A DNA stretch of 41,214 nucleotides, from positions 1 to 41,214 of the IMG/VR virus record IMGVR_UViG_3300025128_000105. One strand, given 5' to 3'. This stretch comes from a virus. The notes under the pieces are model-generated. The model saw only the letters and a program-made list of their open reading frames with translations, ran no database searches and had not been told where the DNA came from. Position numbers and translations under genes: made by a program. Shown piece after piece: positions 16,719 to 25,040 of the stretch (position 1 is its first letter; every line of letters starts with the position of its first letter).

Positions 16719-17151
16719 CTAATCTTATGATTGCGTTAGTTGCGTCTGCTGTAGGGAATTGAATTGTAAAAGTTCCACTTGTTACAGTTTTATCTGCACC
16801 AAAGGCAACCACAGCGACCGCTTTATTTGATTTATCTGAATTATAAATTAAACATCCGTTTGCTGTAAAAGAAGCATTTGTAAAACTAGCGTTAGCAAAA
16901 TCACAAACTGCTGTTGATGAATCTAATGTTGGTGTTACACTTGTAAGAGACACACCTCCAGACGTATAAGCCGTTCCAGATGAATTTGTAATCTCATTAG
17001 ATGAATTAAAAGCTGTAGTCCCTGCTCCTAATGTTGCAGAGCTAGTAAATAAAGCTAATTTAAAAGTATCTCCAGTTGTAGCTGTAAAGTTGTGTGTTCC
17101 AACTAAAAGCTCTTGTTTAAAACTATTACATATTGCCGATGTTATTGCCAT
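16714..17151 (-). CDS. Small beta-rich virion protein, 145 aa
   Basis: A 145-residue protein beginning MAITSAICNSFKQELLVGTH, with GDTFKLALFTSSATLGAG and then Thr/Ser-rich strands ending TFTIQFPTADATNAIIRLA. I recognise this as a recurring small structural protein near tail and fibre genes of marine phages. It has no charged helices or enzyme motif and probably forms a single beta-sandwich. It is translationally close to both neighbours. Confidence 0.72.
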   Translation of the reverse strand: MAITSAICNSFKQELLVGTHNFTATTGDTFKLALFTSSATLGAGTTAFNSSNEITNSSGTAYTSGGVSLTSVTPTLDSSTAVCDFANASFTNASFTANGCLIYNSDKSNKAVAVVAFGADKTVTSGTFTIQFPTADATNAIIRLA

Positions 17152-17161
17152 AATTTATCTC

Positions 17162-17866
17162 CTACGGGTTCACTGATCTTACCGGTATTCGAACAGTGCC
17201 ATCTGTATAGTCATCTCTTCTTCGTCTACCGACTTGCTCATTAGCAAACTTCTGTACCTCTTGTTTATATTTATTTTCGTATAAAGTCAACATATCTATA
17301 GGTCCTTTTAAAAAACCATACGTCTCTGATAAACAGCAATATAATAGCCCATTTGGAAAGTTAAGACTAATATAATTAGTGTCATTATTTTCTAATAAAA
17401 CAGGCATAAAATTAAAGTGTATTCTAAATTTGTATGCTTGATCTGGAGTAGGAGCTAAAGCTATACGTCCTGAAGTAGTGTCAGACTCCCCTGTTGCTCC
17501 TCCATACATAGCATAATATTTAGGTTTACCTCTTTTTGAGGACTCAGTAGAGGGTACATACTCTTGTAAATATGTATAATCTTTTTTTTCTAAATATGAA
17601 TTAGCACCTGTTACAGCCGATGTAGAATCGTAAACTTGTATACTTCTTACAAACAAACAACCAGCTGGAGCGTTAAATTGATCTTGGCCTACAACCATTG
17701 AACCTGTTTGTTGTTTTCTATCTGCATCAATAGGAACCTCTCTCATTATTCTATACTGTGCATTTAAAATAATATTTTCTAATACAGCGTCTGTTAAAAC
17801 ATTAGAATCAACCTCAGTATAACTTCTAATTTGTGTTTTTAATCCTGATGCGCTTAATCCTGCCAT
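17162..17866 (-). CDS. Head-tail adaptor / tail-tube-A-like protein
   Basis: A 234-residue protein. A helical N-terminus (SGLKTQIRSYTEVDSNVLTD, ILNAQYRIMREVPID) is followed by a beta-rich middle (FVRSIQVYD, ALAPTPDQAYKFRIHFNFMP) and a basic C-terminal tail (VGRRRRDDYTDGTVRIPVR). The layout resembles head-completion or gp4/tail tubular A-type adaptors that sit below the portal in short-tailed phages. A second protein of similar type lies at 18572-19324. The assignment is from overall pattern, not a diagnostic motif. Confidence 0.62.
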   Translation of the reverse strand: MAGLSASGLKTQIRSYTEVDSNVLTDAVLENIILNAQYRIMREVPIDADRKQQTGSMVVGQDQFNAPAGCLFVRSIQVYDSTSAVTGANSYLEKKDYTYLQEYVPSTESSKRGKPKYYAMYGGATGESDTTSGRIALAPTPDQAYKFRIHFNFMPVLLENNDTNYISLNFPNGLLYCCLSETYGFLKGPIDMLTLYENKYKQEVQKFANEQVGRRRRDDYTDGTVRIPVRSVNP

Positions 17867-18081
17867 TATACTATTCCTGCAACCTCTCTACAAATAGGAC
17901 AACTTTTTTTGTGTCTATTGTGTGTTCCACATTTTACTGCTTTTCCATTTTCATCTGTGTACAATGGAACTTCTGGTTTTGGAACGTGTAAATATAATTC
18001 TTCGTGCTCATCTATGTCATCACATTTACAAGCTTTAATACCAAATAAGTTACATATAAAATTTTTTATTTTTTTAATCAT
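17866..18081 (-). CDS. Small Cys-rich, probably zinc-binding protein
   Basis: A 71-residue protein with an N-terminal basic/hydrophobic helix (MIKKIKNFICNLFGIKACKC) and a C-terminal pair of Cys motifs (KCGTHNRHKKSCPICRE). The CGTHNRHKKSCPIC spacing suggests one zinc site with Cys/His ligands. It overlaps the upstream gene by 4 nt and the downstream gene by one base. Role in the adaptor gene cluster unknown. Confidence 0.68.
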   Translation of the reverse strand: MIKKIKNFICNLFGIKACKCDDIDEHEELYLHVPKPEVPLYTDENGKAVKCGTHNRHKKSCPICREVAGIV

Positions 18082-18572
18082 GCCGTTACTGTCACTGGTC
18101 CTGCAGACGCAAAACCCCCTCCTCCTGTTTCAGTTATACTAGATGTTGTAGCCGTTGCAAAGGTATAATTATCATCGTCTACTTTAGTAATTGAATATCC
18201 CGTAGCTAAATTTATTGTTGCTGCAGCCACACCTCCAACAACATTTGCATCCCTAAATCTAACAGTGTCACTTGTTGACCTACCATGATTTGGTTCATTT
18301 ACAGATATAGTAGTTGATCCTGAAGTTGTTGTAAAAGCATTTAAAGGTAAAATATTAGGAACAGCTGTTTCTATTCTATCAGGTCTTACATGTCGTAAAG
18401 ATATAGAATCACCATTCATAGGTTTTGGTTCTAATTGTGGTTGTTTTGGTTCAAATTCTGATACGTGCACAAAAGCACCATTCCATTCTCTAACCATTTC
18501 TTTGTATGGAAACTCCATACCAGATCTATCTGATATTGCTTTTGCGTATTTACCTGTTGCGTATTTTGCCAT
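18078..18572 (-). CDS. Structural protein, 164 aa
   Basis: A 164-residue protein. The N-terminus (ISDRSGMEFPYKEMVREWNG) is charged/aromatic and is followed by EFEPKQPQLEPKP. The C-terminal half is a beta domain with TISVNEPNHGRSTSDTVRFR and YSITKVDDDNYTFATATTS, similar in style to the insert in the tail-hub-like gene. It sits between two adaptor-like genes with one-base or ATGA overlaps, so a connector or tail-completion role is likely but unproven. Confidence 0.66.
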   Translation of the reverse strand: MAKYATGKYAKAISDRSGMEFPYKEMVREWNGAFVHVSEFEPKQPQLEPKPMNGDSISLRHVRPDRIETAVPNILPLNAFTTTSGSTTISVNEPNHGRSTSDTVRFRDANVVGGVAAATINLATGYSITKVDDDNYTFATATTSSITETGGGGFASAGPVTVTA

Positions 18573-19324
18573 TATGCTCCTGGGTAATATGCTTTAGGGG
18601 TAATGTGTGTGCTAGATGCAGAACCATCTTCTGCTAAGGCTCTTGCAAACTCATCCTCATAAGCAAGTTTTGTTGTTTGAACCATTTGTGGCATATATTT
18701 CATTGATAAATAATATGCTAGTCCAGATACCATACAAGGAACAAACCTAAATGGAACATCTGTTGCATTTGTATAATCTCCAGCATCTTGTATTCTTTTT
18801 ATAAAATAAAAATGCATATCTTTAGATGCATTAGTTGAATCTGGTGTTGGATAAATATGTATTCTAACTCTATCAATAAGTCTTTCTACCCAATATTGAT
18901 TTGGTGTTCCTTTTGATAATTTGTTAGAAAAACCTGCGTAAGTAGATCTATCTACTTTAGTCATCGGACTATCTGATTGTGTTGTTTGAGTTCTGTTTGA
19001 TCTTAGTTGTGCTTCAAGGACATCGGACATTCCAAAGATACCATTAGTAGGAGTAGTAACAGCACTTGTGCCATCACCACTAGCTCTGAAAAAATCATAA
19101 TCTGATTGACCTTCAATTAAATCCATGTTGGTTTCATCAATTTCCCAATAATGAATACCTCTGTTACCCCATTCTTGAAGTAATATATTTAAAGTTCTTC
19201 TAGCGTTTTTTAATTGATAACCAGCAACGTTTTGCTGACCTATTCTTTCAAAAGCCTCTTCTATTATTTCATCAATAGCAAAAGTTTTATCAAAAGTTGT
19301 TGTCCCCGAGGTGGTGTTAGCCAT
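18572..19324 (-). CDS. Head-tail adaptor-like protein (P22 gp4 style)
   Basis: A 250-residue protein. A helix-turn-helix-like N-terminal region (IDEIIEEAFERIGQQNVAGY, NARRTLNILLQEWGNRGIHY) is followed by a beta middle and RVRIHIYPTPDSTNASKDMH, then a helical C-terminus (GLAYYLSMKYMPQM, KLAYEDEFARALAEDGS). The N-terminal half with EEAFERIG and LNILLQEW closely follows head-completion/adaptor proteins of P22-like phages, which bind the portal ring and begin the tail. Good by pattern; not checked by search. Confidence 0.7.
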   Translation of the reverse strand: MANTTSGTTTFDKTFAIDEIIEEAFERIGQQNVAGYQLKNARRTLNILLQEWGNRGIHYWEIDETNMDLIEGQSDYDFFRASGDGTSAVTTPTNGIFGMSDVLEAQLRSNRTQTTQSDSPMTKVDRSTYAGFSNKLSKGTPNQYWVERLIDRVRIHIYPTPDSTNASKDMHFYFIKRIQDAGDYTNATDVPFRFVPCMVSGLAYYLSMKYMPQMVQTTKLAYEDEFARALAEDGSASSTHITPKAYYPGA

Positions 19325-19332
19325 TTAACCTC

Positions 19333-19956
19333 CTATCCATCAAAGAATGTCGTAACACTTACTGCTGTTCCTGCTGGAATATCTATGAAAGCTCCTGCAT
19401 CAAATAACACTCCATCATCAGGTATGTATGGATCAATATAATCTTTTGTAGTTGTTGCAACTTGAAAAGAAAATAAAGACGTTCCTGTTACTGGTGATGT
19501 ATTGAAGTAAGATATATTTCCCACAGTTCCGCCAGTCGTAATGTGCATTCCTCTGACTCTTGTTCTACCAGCAGTTAATACAGCTTGTCCACCTGTGGTT
19601 CCCGCAGCGTTTCCAACTGAAGTATTTGTTCCAACTGTGCCACTAGTAGCTATTTGAGTAACCGTGTTAAAAAACTTAGTACCTGTTACTGTGTTTGCGT
19701 TTGGTCCAGTTATTGCTTCTGATAACGAATTACCTGCAATATCTGTTCCTGTTACTGTAAAAGTAACCCCAGAAATATCTGCTCCTGAAGTTAAAGTTAG
19801 TAAACATGCTTGGTCTGTTTGATGAAACGCACCTGTTCCAGCTGCCGCTGTTAAACTTAAATTAGCGGCTCCACTTGTAGTTTGCAATGCAGCTACTGAT
19901 GCTGTTGCAGCAGATAAACTGTTTAAAAATGTTTTACTTTTTACGTCTGTTGACAT
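19333..19956 (-). CDS. Beta-rich structural protein, 207 aa
   Basis: A 207-residue protein from ATG 19954-19956, chosen because AGGAGA lies just upstream; an in-frame upstream start at 19998 would run through the terminator hairpin. Low in charge, rich in Ala, Thr and Gly (AALQTTSGAANLSLTAAAGT, AVLTAGRTRVRGMHITTGG), ending in DGVLFDAGAFIDIPAGTAVS. A decoration or tail-sheath-like virion protein is plausible. It is the first gene after a terminator and would need readthrough or a weak promoter. Confidence 0.7.
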   Translation of the reverse strand: MSTDVKSKTFLNSLSAATASVAALQTTSGAANLSLTAAAGTGAFHQTDQACLLTLTSGADISGVTFTVTGTDIAGNSLSEAITGPNANTVTGTKFFNTVTQIATSGTVGTNTSVGNAAGTTGGQAVLTAGRTRVRGMHITTGGTVGNISYFNTSPVTGTSLFSFQVATTTKDYIDPYIPDDGVLFDAGAFIDIPAGTAVSVTTFFDG

Positions 19957-19977
19957 TTGTTTCTCCTTAAAATTAAA

Positions 19978-19997
19978 TGTGGGGCCGAAGCCCCACA
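19978..19997 (-). terminator. Intrinsic terminator after the lectin-like gene
   Basis: TGTGGGGC and GCCCCACA form an 8-bp perfect stem; on the minus strand the loop is TTCG, an extra-stable tetraloop. TTTAATTTT follows. It lies 11 nt after the stop of the 20009 gene. Confidence 0.82.
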
Positions 19998-20008
19998 CTA
20001 ATTATTTA

Positions 20009-20902
20009 TTATTCAAAAACGTTTCTACTACAAGAAATGTAATGAACATTTACTGCTTCAGCTGCCGCTGCACCTGCCTCTATACCAACGTATGGAATAA
20101 AGTCCACATCGTTAGTTAAAGCTCCAGTTTTTTGAGCTTGAGTTCCAGGTTGAACTTCAGTCACTGCAGTACCACCTGTGCTTCCAGATGTAGTTGTTAC
20201 ATTGTACTGAATACCATTTATAAAAATTGTAGCTTTTCTGTCGCTATCAATTTTAATTTTTAAATGATAAGGCGTATTTGCTGCAACAGTTACTGGTATT
20301 TGACTGATAAAATCAGTTCCACCAATACTGTGTATGAAGTGCCATTTAGTAAAATCAGTGAAAGACTCTGAGTTAGTAGCGTCCGTCTGAAATTTAAAAT
20401 ACACTTGATCATCATCAGTTGCAACTAATTGATCATTAGTTAATTTTAAACCAGCCCAAGTTTTTTGATTGTCAATTGCTGGTAACATGATTGATGTTTC
20501 CCACTCAACTGAGTTTTCAGTTCCCCATTTAACACCTGTCCAAGCTGATTGGTTAGTGTCAAGATGTGGAGCTATGATAGCTTGGTCTTGATCTGCGCCA
20601 GCAGTTGTCGCTAAGACACCTGCTGATGTACTTGGAAAAGTAACCAGTGCAGTTGTCATATTAGTTCCAAGTGCTTCAAAGTTTCTGTTAGCTGCTCTAG
20701 CTACTTCAACTGTGTAAGCTTGGTCAATGTCTGCATTAAGAGCTGGTCTTTGATAGAAAGGCTCACAAAGATAATATCTTCTTGCATCGTGCAATCCAAA
20801 ATCTTGTGTTCTATCTTGGAATTTTCCAGTAGTAGTGTTTTTTGATGTTAATTCAAAACCGTTCTCTACTCTAACCGGTCCTGAAAACGTAGTATTTGCC
20901 AT
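20009..20902 (-). CDS. Lectin-like structural/decoration protein
   Basis: A 297-residue protein. The N-terminus (FSGPVRVENGFELTSK) resembles other virion proteins here. Residues about 95-290 have the strand pattern of a concanavalin A/LamG-like jelly roll: VKWGTENSVEWETSIMLPAI, DDDQVYFKFQTD, then FISQIPVTVAANTPYHLKIK and DRKATIFINGIQYN, the canonical final strands of that fold. Such domains bind carbohydrates and decorate capsids or tails. It is flanked by its own candidate promoter with a structured leader and by a terminator, suggesting high independent expression. No metal-binding residues can be assigned with confidence. Confidence 0.72.
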   Translation of the reverse strand: MANTTFSGPVRVENGFELTSKNTTTGKFQDRTQDFGLHDARRYYLCEPFYQRPALNADIDQAYTVEVARAANRNFEALGTNMTTALVTFPSTSAGVLATTAGADQDQAIIAPHLDTNQSAWTGVKWGTENSVEWETSIMLPAIDNQKTWAGLKLTNDQLVATDDDQVYFKFQTDATNSESFTDFTKWHFIHSIGGTDFISQIPVTVAANTPYHLKIKIDSDRKATIFINGIQYNVTTTSGSTGGTAVTEVQPGTQAQKTGALTNDVDFIPYVGIEAGAAAAEAVNVHYISCSRNVFE

Positions 20903-20924
20903 AATTATATCCTCCTAGTTTTCC

Positions 20925-20965
20925 GAACATAGTCTCTAGGCCGCCGACTGCATGCGTCTATGTTC
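20925..20965 (-). promoter_or_regulatory. Leader hairpin of the lectin-like gene
   Basis: GAACATAG and CTATGTTC form an 8-bp inverted repeat around 25 nt. In the minus-strand mRNA the structure ends about 22 nt before the ATG, just upstream of AGGAGG. It could be a processing or stabilising stem, or an insulating leader. Confidence 0.5.
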
Positions 20966-20987
20966 TAATTAATTATGCAGTGATAAA

Positions 20988-21016
20988 TTTATATACTAGT
21001 TTTTAGTAGAGCGCAA
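20988..21016 (-). promoter_or_regulatory. Candidate promoter of the lectin-like gene
   Basis: TTGCGC, a 17-nt spacer and TATAAA on the minus strand. Its position in the only sizeable gap near the capsid genes supports it, but the -35 box matches only half of the consensus. Confidence 0.35.
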
Positions 21017-21063
21017 GAGGGCCTGTAATGTGAATGAGATTTATTCAACGATGTAGCTTTTTA

Positions 21064-21279
21064 TTAAGTAGCTACAGAAACTTGAGGAGCAGCATCGTCT
21101 ATTTTATTTTGCGCATTAGCTTTTTCTGCTTCTGCTAATTTGATCTGGCTAATTACTTCTCTGACTTTTCTGTCAATCTTAACCATATCCAGAGTATATC
21201 TACCCTGTTTAAGATGCTCCTGCTCCCATTGAAGATCTAGTCCCTTCTTTTGTGTGTAAAGGGTCTCCAGATGTTGCAT
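21064..21279 (-). CDS. Small coiled-coil protein, 71 aa
   Basis: Starts at ATG 21277-21279, which follows GGAGG at a 5-nt distance; two upstream in-frame ATGs lack such a site. The product (MQHLETLYTQKKGLDLQWEQ...) is highly charged and helical to residue 60, ending in a loose DDAAPQVSVAT tail. It overlaps the 3' end of the upstream gene by 71 nt in another frame, an unusually long overlap for this operon. A scaffold-like or accessory capsid role is possible from its position after the major capsid gene. Confidence 0.65.
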   Translation of the reverse strand: MQHLETLYTQKKGLDLQWEQEHLKQGRYTLDMVKIDRKVREVISQIKLAEAEKANAQNKIDDAAPQVSVAT

Positions 21280-21481
21280 TATCGCCTCCATTAATAACCT
21301 CCTCATAGGTTATTCTGTTTACTCTTGGATCCATCATTTCTCCAAGATACTCCCATTTTATATCAGATTTTCCTAATCTGTCAATGATAGCATTTTCTAT
21401 GCCTTCTGCGGAGTCTTCCGATTCTACTATAAAATCTGCGTGATATTTGTAAGCGTGTATTAAAACTCTGAATTTTTTCAT
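21209..21481 (-). CDS. Small hypothetical protein, 90 aa
   Basis: A 90-residue protein with an N-terminal alpha/beta segment (MKKFRVLIHAYKYHADFIVE, AEGIENAIIDRLGKSDIKWE) and a flexible Gly/Ser/Thr-rich C-terminus. The last 24 codons also encode the start of the next gene in a different frame. It is the first gene after the capsid terminator. I do not recognise the family. Confidence 0.65.
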   Translation of the reverse strand: MKKFRVLIHAYKYHADFIVESEDSAEGIENAIIDRLGKSDIKWEYLGEMMDPRVNRITYEEVINGGDNATSGDPLHTKEGTRSSMGAGAS

Positions 21482-21501
21482 TTTCTCACCGTTGATAATA
21501 A

Positions 21502-21527
21502 ATGGGGCCGTTTTAAGGCGGCCCCAT
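21502..21527 (-). terminator. Intrinsic terminator after the major capsid gene
   Basis: ATGGGGCCG and CGGCCCCAT form a perfect 9-bp stem with an 8-nt loop, followed on the minus strand by TTTATTATC. It sits 12 nt beyond the capsid stop codon. Partial readthrough must feed downstream genes unless they have their own promoters. Confidence 0.8.
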
Positions 21528-21539
21528 AAATTTTATTGA

Positions 21540-22454
21540 TTATGCACCTTCTACGCCAAAGATACCTCTGAAGTCAGATACTCCAAATGAGTATCTTTCT
21601 CTAGCTTTGTATCTTACGTTTCCAGTATCGAAGTCACCTTCCATTGCAGTTGTCAATGGAGCTCTTGTGAACATTTTCATACCATTTGGTACGTCTGTCA
21701 AGATATAGAACGAATCTGAATCTGTTAGGTAATTGTTCACTCTATAACCTTGAGGAACCATACCCATAGATACGATTGCGTTGATATCGTTGTCAGCTGT
21801 TCCAGTTCTACCTTGAGATTTTAATAATCTCTCAGCTGTGAACTGATTCTCCGAAGGAACTATCATTTTTAGTCCTCTAGCTGCAATTCTAAGTCCTCTC
21901 TCATCAGTCATTTTAGAGATGTCAATCATAGATTGCTCTAAAGATGTCTCATTAAGATCCGCTTGTGTAGATAATGTATTCTTCACATCTGGACCTGTAA
22001 GAGTAGGGTGGTCTGTAGCAAATAATGCTTTTCCATCCCCAGACTTAAATGTGCCAGTTGAAGGTAATCCATTGATTAATAACTCAACAGATTTTACTTG
22101 CTTAGCATTACTCATAGATCTTGCTAAAGCTTTTGTGTATCTAGCAGAAAGTCTGTCGTAGAGATTATCTTCGATAGCTTCCTCTGTGATAGCAAATGCT
22201 AAAGCTACAGTCTCGTGAGTGTATCTAGCAGTGTAAGTTTCCTGTGCATCATCAAATGATACTCCAGCACCTTCACCTTTTACTTGTGCATTTCCAAAAC
22301 CAGATAACATTACTTCTTCTTCAAAAGCTCTGTCACTGTTTTCGTTAGTATAAATTTCAGCATGCTGATTTTCATACCTTTTGTATTCCAAGCCGAACAG
22401 TGCGTTCAAACCTGGCTCTAGTTCTTTGACTAGTTGTGATCGTGATATTGCCAT
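21540..22454 (-). CDS. Major capsid protein (Mu gpT-like HK97 fold)
   Basis: A 304-residue protein. The pattern YTNENSDRAFEEEVMLSGFG, the charged helix RLSARYTKALARSMSNAK, the loop ALFATDHPTL and the C-terminal TARYTHET/ARERYSFGVSDFRGIFG strands follow Mu gpT-like major head subunits. It forms the icosahedral shell. Length is within the usual range for such subunits without an N-terminal delta domain, consistent with the separate scaffold-like gene upstream. It is followed by a strong terminator, as expected for the most highly made protein. Confidence 0.82.
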   Translation of the reverse strand: MAISRSQLVKELEPGLNALFGLEYKRYENQHAEIYTNENSDRAFEEEVMLSGFGNAQVKGEGAGVSFDDAQETYTARYTHETVALAFAITEEAIEDNLYDRLSARYTKALARSMSNAKQVKSVELLINGLPSTGTFKSGDGKALFATDHPTLTGPDVKNTLSTQADLNETSLEQSMIDISKMTDERGLRIAARGLKMIVPSENQFTAERLLKSQGRTGTADNDINAIVSMGMVPQGYRVNNYLTDSDSFYILTDVPNGMKMFTRAPLTTAMEGDFDTGNVRYKARERYSFGVSDFRGIFGVEGA

Positions 22455-22476
22455 TTTTGTTCTCCTATTCTAGCTA

Positions 22477-23124
22477 TTAGTTATACAAATTAGCAGCCGA
22501 GTTAATTACAACTACAACGTTTGCGCCTACTGCTGTTAAGTCTTCATTGTCTGGATCTTCTGCAGATCTTACAACTCTGAACATATGTGTTTCAGCAAGA
22601 GCGCCAACATCTAAAGTTATTGTTGACTGACCGTCTTTTGCGTTTGTTGCTGTAAAGTCATTACAATTACCACACTGACCTTTTATAGCCTGTGTGACTT
22701 CTGCATCTGCTTTACATACATACTCTTGGAAAGGATCGTCATTAACGAAACCTATACCATTTGTGCTTCCAGTGTTTGGATTAGTTGCAAAACGTTGTCC
22801 TGCTGCAACTGAGTTAGCAAACGTTGGTTTACCTGTTGTGTTATCTACGAAGAATGCTCCGTTAAATACTCCAACAAGAGATGCGTCTGTACCAGCCGCA
22901 TAGTCTAAACCACCTGCTCCGCCGTCATCAGTTGTGTCAAAAGACATGTCTTGCAAGAAACCTTGGTCTCCACTTCCATCTTCAAGTGCTACCGGGTTTC
23001 CTTTAAAAAGCCCAACACCAGTGTTGTCTTTGATATCGTATTTAGATTGACCACTGATAGCAGGTGTATTTCCTACTCTCATAGCCGCCTTAAATCCGAA
23101 ACCACTTGTGCTTCTATTAGCCAT
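22477..23124 (-). CDS. Capsid decoration-like protein
   Basis: A 215-residue acidic, glycine-rich protein. The N-terminus (GFGFKAAMRVGNTPAISGQS) is followed by KGNPVALEDGSGD and VGVFNGAFFVDNTTGKPTFA, a pattern common to small virion proteins encoded just upstream of capsid genes in marine phages. Two Cys (GQCGNCNDF) lie in its centre. It ends in a beta strand with NVVVVINSAANLYN. A capsid-cementing role is inferred from location and composition. Confidence 0.68.
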   Translation of the reverse strand: MANRSTSGFGFKAAMRVGNTPAISGQSKYDIKDNTGVGLFKGNPVALEDGSGDQGFLQDMSFDTTDDGGAGGLDYAAGTDASLVGVFNGAFFVDNTTGKPTFANSVAAGQRFATNPNTGSTNGIGFVNDDPFQEYVCKADAEVTQAIKGQCGNCNDFTATNAKDGQSTITLDVGALAETHMFRVVRSAEDPDNEDLTAVGANVVVVINSAANLYN

Positions 23125-23193
23125 GTTGTTTCTCCTTATGTACCTGCCCCTAAGGGCCTCCAGTACGGTTGATTGTATCGATGATATTTAAAA

Positions 23194-23652
23194 TTATTTT
23201 TTCGTACCACCGAAGGTTACACGGGATTGCCTCTCAACATTGATAGGCATCCTATTATCCTGCTCCTTCATTAGATCGTTTGCTACTGCTTCGCTTCGTT
23301 CTTCATGACGTTTAGTCATGTATTCCTGACGTTGCTTCGCGATCTCGACAGGTACCTTCGCAAGAAGAAGGCCGCCAACCCCAATCACTCCCTTGTATCG
23401 ACCTTCGTCGATGACTGGATAATCCGATGCATTCTCAACTTCTTCGGCACGAACTAGTTCATAACCTTCACGTTGTCGTGACGTTATGTTAGTTGTATCT
23501 TGGAAGCCTTGTACTTCAGCTCTTATCCATCTATACCTGAATCCATCAGGTGCAGGGGGTGCATCTAGAGATGATGGTGGAACCCACACTTTAGGCCTTT
23601 CAGACTTTGACCGTGTTTGGTTCGCACGAGAAGTATTTTTATTTTTTTCCAT
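23194..23652 (-). CDS. Phage head-module protein, 152 aa
   Basis: A 152-residue basic protein. After a disordered N-terminus come PPSSLDAPPAPDGFRYRWIR and TNITSRQREGYELVRAEEV, then IDEGRYKGVIGVGGLLLAKV and a charged helix (AKQRQEYMTKRHEERSEAVA). This order (APxGFxYRWxR, SRxxxGYELVR, GGLLLAK-P) is a recurrent phage head-module family of unknown role. It lies between the scaffold-like and decoration-like genes, suggesting a part in head assembly. Confidence 0.72.
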   Translation of the reverse strand: MEKNKNTSRANQTRSKSERPKVWVPPSSLDAPPAPDGFRYRWIRAEVQGFQDTTNITSRQREGYELVRAEEVENASDYPVIDEGRYKGVIGVGGLLLAKVPVEIAKQRQEYMTKRHEERSEAVANDLMKEQDNRMPINVERQSRVTFGGTKK

Positions 23653-23653
23653 T

Positions 23654-24616
23654 TTACGCTCCTTCCGTGTTTTTTAACTGTTTTGCGTACTCTTCGAGTG
23701 GCACACCTAATTTTTTCGCTATTGCGACTTGAGACGATGTGAGTCTCACTTGTTTGCGACCAGGCTTTACGCTTCTTTTAGCAGAAGCCACTGTCTGAAC
23801 AGGGGCGGTCGATTGCTTGTTATCAGTATTACCAAATTTATGCGGAAAGTCAAGTTTGATTCTTTTATCAACTTCTGCATAATACTCATCAGAGCTAGGA
23901 TCATACCCTTCTTTTTCAGTAAGATCCTTATGTATTTCAAATGCAGTATATGTCATTGCTCTATCAGTTCCAAACCATGCGTTTTTTGCAGCCCATGCTT
24001 CAGCTTTTGGATCCGTATTTATTGGATCATCTGTTTGAGGAATGTTAACATTACCACCTTGAGATAAGTTTGTTACAGGTTTTTCATCTGCAACGGGTTG
24101 ATTTAATTTAGCTTGTTCAAGTTTTGCATTCTCGAATGCGAGTGTTGCAATTCTTTTATTAGCTTCAACTTGAGCATTTGCATCTCCAGATTGTATCGCT
24201 GCAGCCAATTCTTTTTGTGCAGCTTCTAAGCCAGCTTGAATACTTGTCTCAAATTTTTTAACATACTGAGAATCTGTTTCTTTAAACTTCTTCTCTAGTT
24301 TTATTCTAGATTCTTCTACACCTTTAGCGTATTGTAAAGCAGCTTGTTCTCTTCGTTCTGCTTCTCTCATCTTACGAGTTAATTTCGCAATACGAGACTG
24401 AACACCTTTACTGTATTCTTCTAGTTTACTATCATCTTCTTTTGTTTCTTTTTCCTCTAATTTAGTTTCTCTTTCATTTTCAAATGTTTTATCTGTTTCT
24501 TGTTCCGTTGTTTCTGGCTGTTCTATTACAGCGTCATCTTTCTTTTCTTCGATTTCTATATCTGCACCGGGACCCGATGTATCTATATCAACCATTTTCT
24601 TTTCTTCTTCTGGCAT
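23654..24616 (-). CDS. Scaffold-like head assembly protein
   Basis: A 320-residue protein. Its very acidic Glu/Asp/Lys-rich N-terminus (about 1-75) is followed by long coiled-coil helices with Ala/Glu/Lys/Gln (about 75-180, RMREAERREQAALQYAKGV). A compact region AEAWAAKNAWFGTDRAMTYT and a basic C-terminus (SVKPGRKQVRLTSSQVAIAK) follow. Acidic N-terminus, central coiled coil and basic helical C-terminus are the usual layout of capsid scaffolding proteins, and the gene is directly upstream of the capsid block. No protease motif is seen. Confidence 0.72.
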   Translation of the reverse strand: MPEEEKKMVDIDTSGPGADIEIEEKKDDAVIEQPETTEQETDKTFENERETKLEEKETKEDDSKLEEYSKGVQSRIAKLTRKMREAERREQAALQYAKGVEESRIKLEKKFKETDSQYVKKFETSIQAGLEAAQKELAAAIQSGDANAQVEANKRIATLAFENAKLEQAKLNQPVADEKPVTNLSQGGNVNIPQTDDPINTDPKAEAWAAKNAWFGTDRAMTYTAFEIHKDLTEKEGYDPSSDEYYAEVDKRIKLDFPHKFGNTDNKQSTAPVQTVASAKRSVKPGRKQVRLTSSQVAIAKKLGVPLEEYAKQLKNTEGA

Positions 24617-24635
24617 AGCTTACTCCTTCCTATGT

Positions 24636-25040
24636 TTAAAACTCATGCAAGATGTCCTCTGGACTATCAATTGTTGCTAACACTTCATCGTCGTTTAGCA
24701 GACGCATTTCTCCACCATCTATTTTGATTCGACTACCTGCATATCGTGCAAACATAACCCAATCTTTCTCCTTGCACCATGGACCTTCAGGATACCTCTC
24801 TTTATCCTTATAACACTGCGGACCCATAGCCATTACTAGACCAACCTGTGATGCAACTTGCTGTCTCTCTAAAGTATTTTCAGCTAATATTACTCCACCC
24901 TTAGTTTTTTCCTTCATCTTAAAAGGTAAAACTAAAAGTCTCCATCCAGTTGGTTTTGGTAATTTTGGTTCTTCTTTTGTAGGTTCTACACCAACTAGTT
25001 TATTGTTTGGTGTTAATATCGATGACTGTTGCTTTTTCAT
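24636..25040 (-). CDS. GroES-like co-chaperonin
   Basis: A 134-residue protein. After about 30 flexible residues, PTGWRLLVLPFKMKEKTKGG matches the first strand and start of the mobile loop of GroES (RVLVKP...TxGGIxLP), followed by VILAENTLERQQVASQVGLV. The later part WVMFARYAGSRIKIDGGEMR then LLNDDEVLATI matches the conserved GroES core ending in a VLA-I strand. It probably partners the host GroEL to fold capsid or tail proteins, as T4 gp31 does for its capsid. An AAGGAGC ribosome site precedes the ATG. It sits two genes from the capsid. Confidence 0.85.
   Translation of the reverse strand: MKKQQSSILTPNNKLVGVEPTKEEPKLPKPTGWRLLVLPFKMKEKTKGGVILAENTLERQQVASQVGLVMAMGPQCYKDKERYPEGPWCKEKDWVMFARYAGSRIKIDGGEMRLLNDDEVLATIDSPEDILHEF

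Noticed and set aside
23140-23170. Terminator-like GCCC/GGGC element
   Set aside because: Stem of only four pairs and no T-tract.
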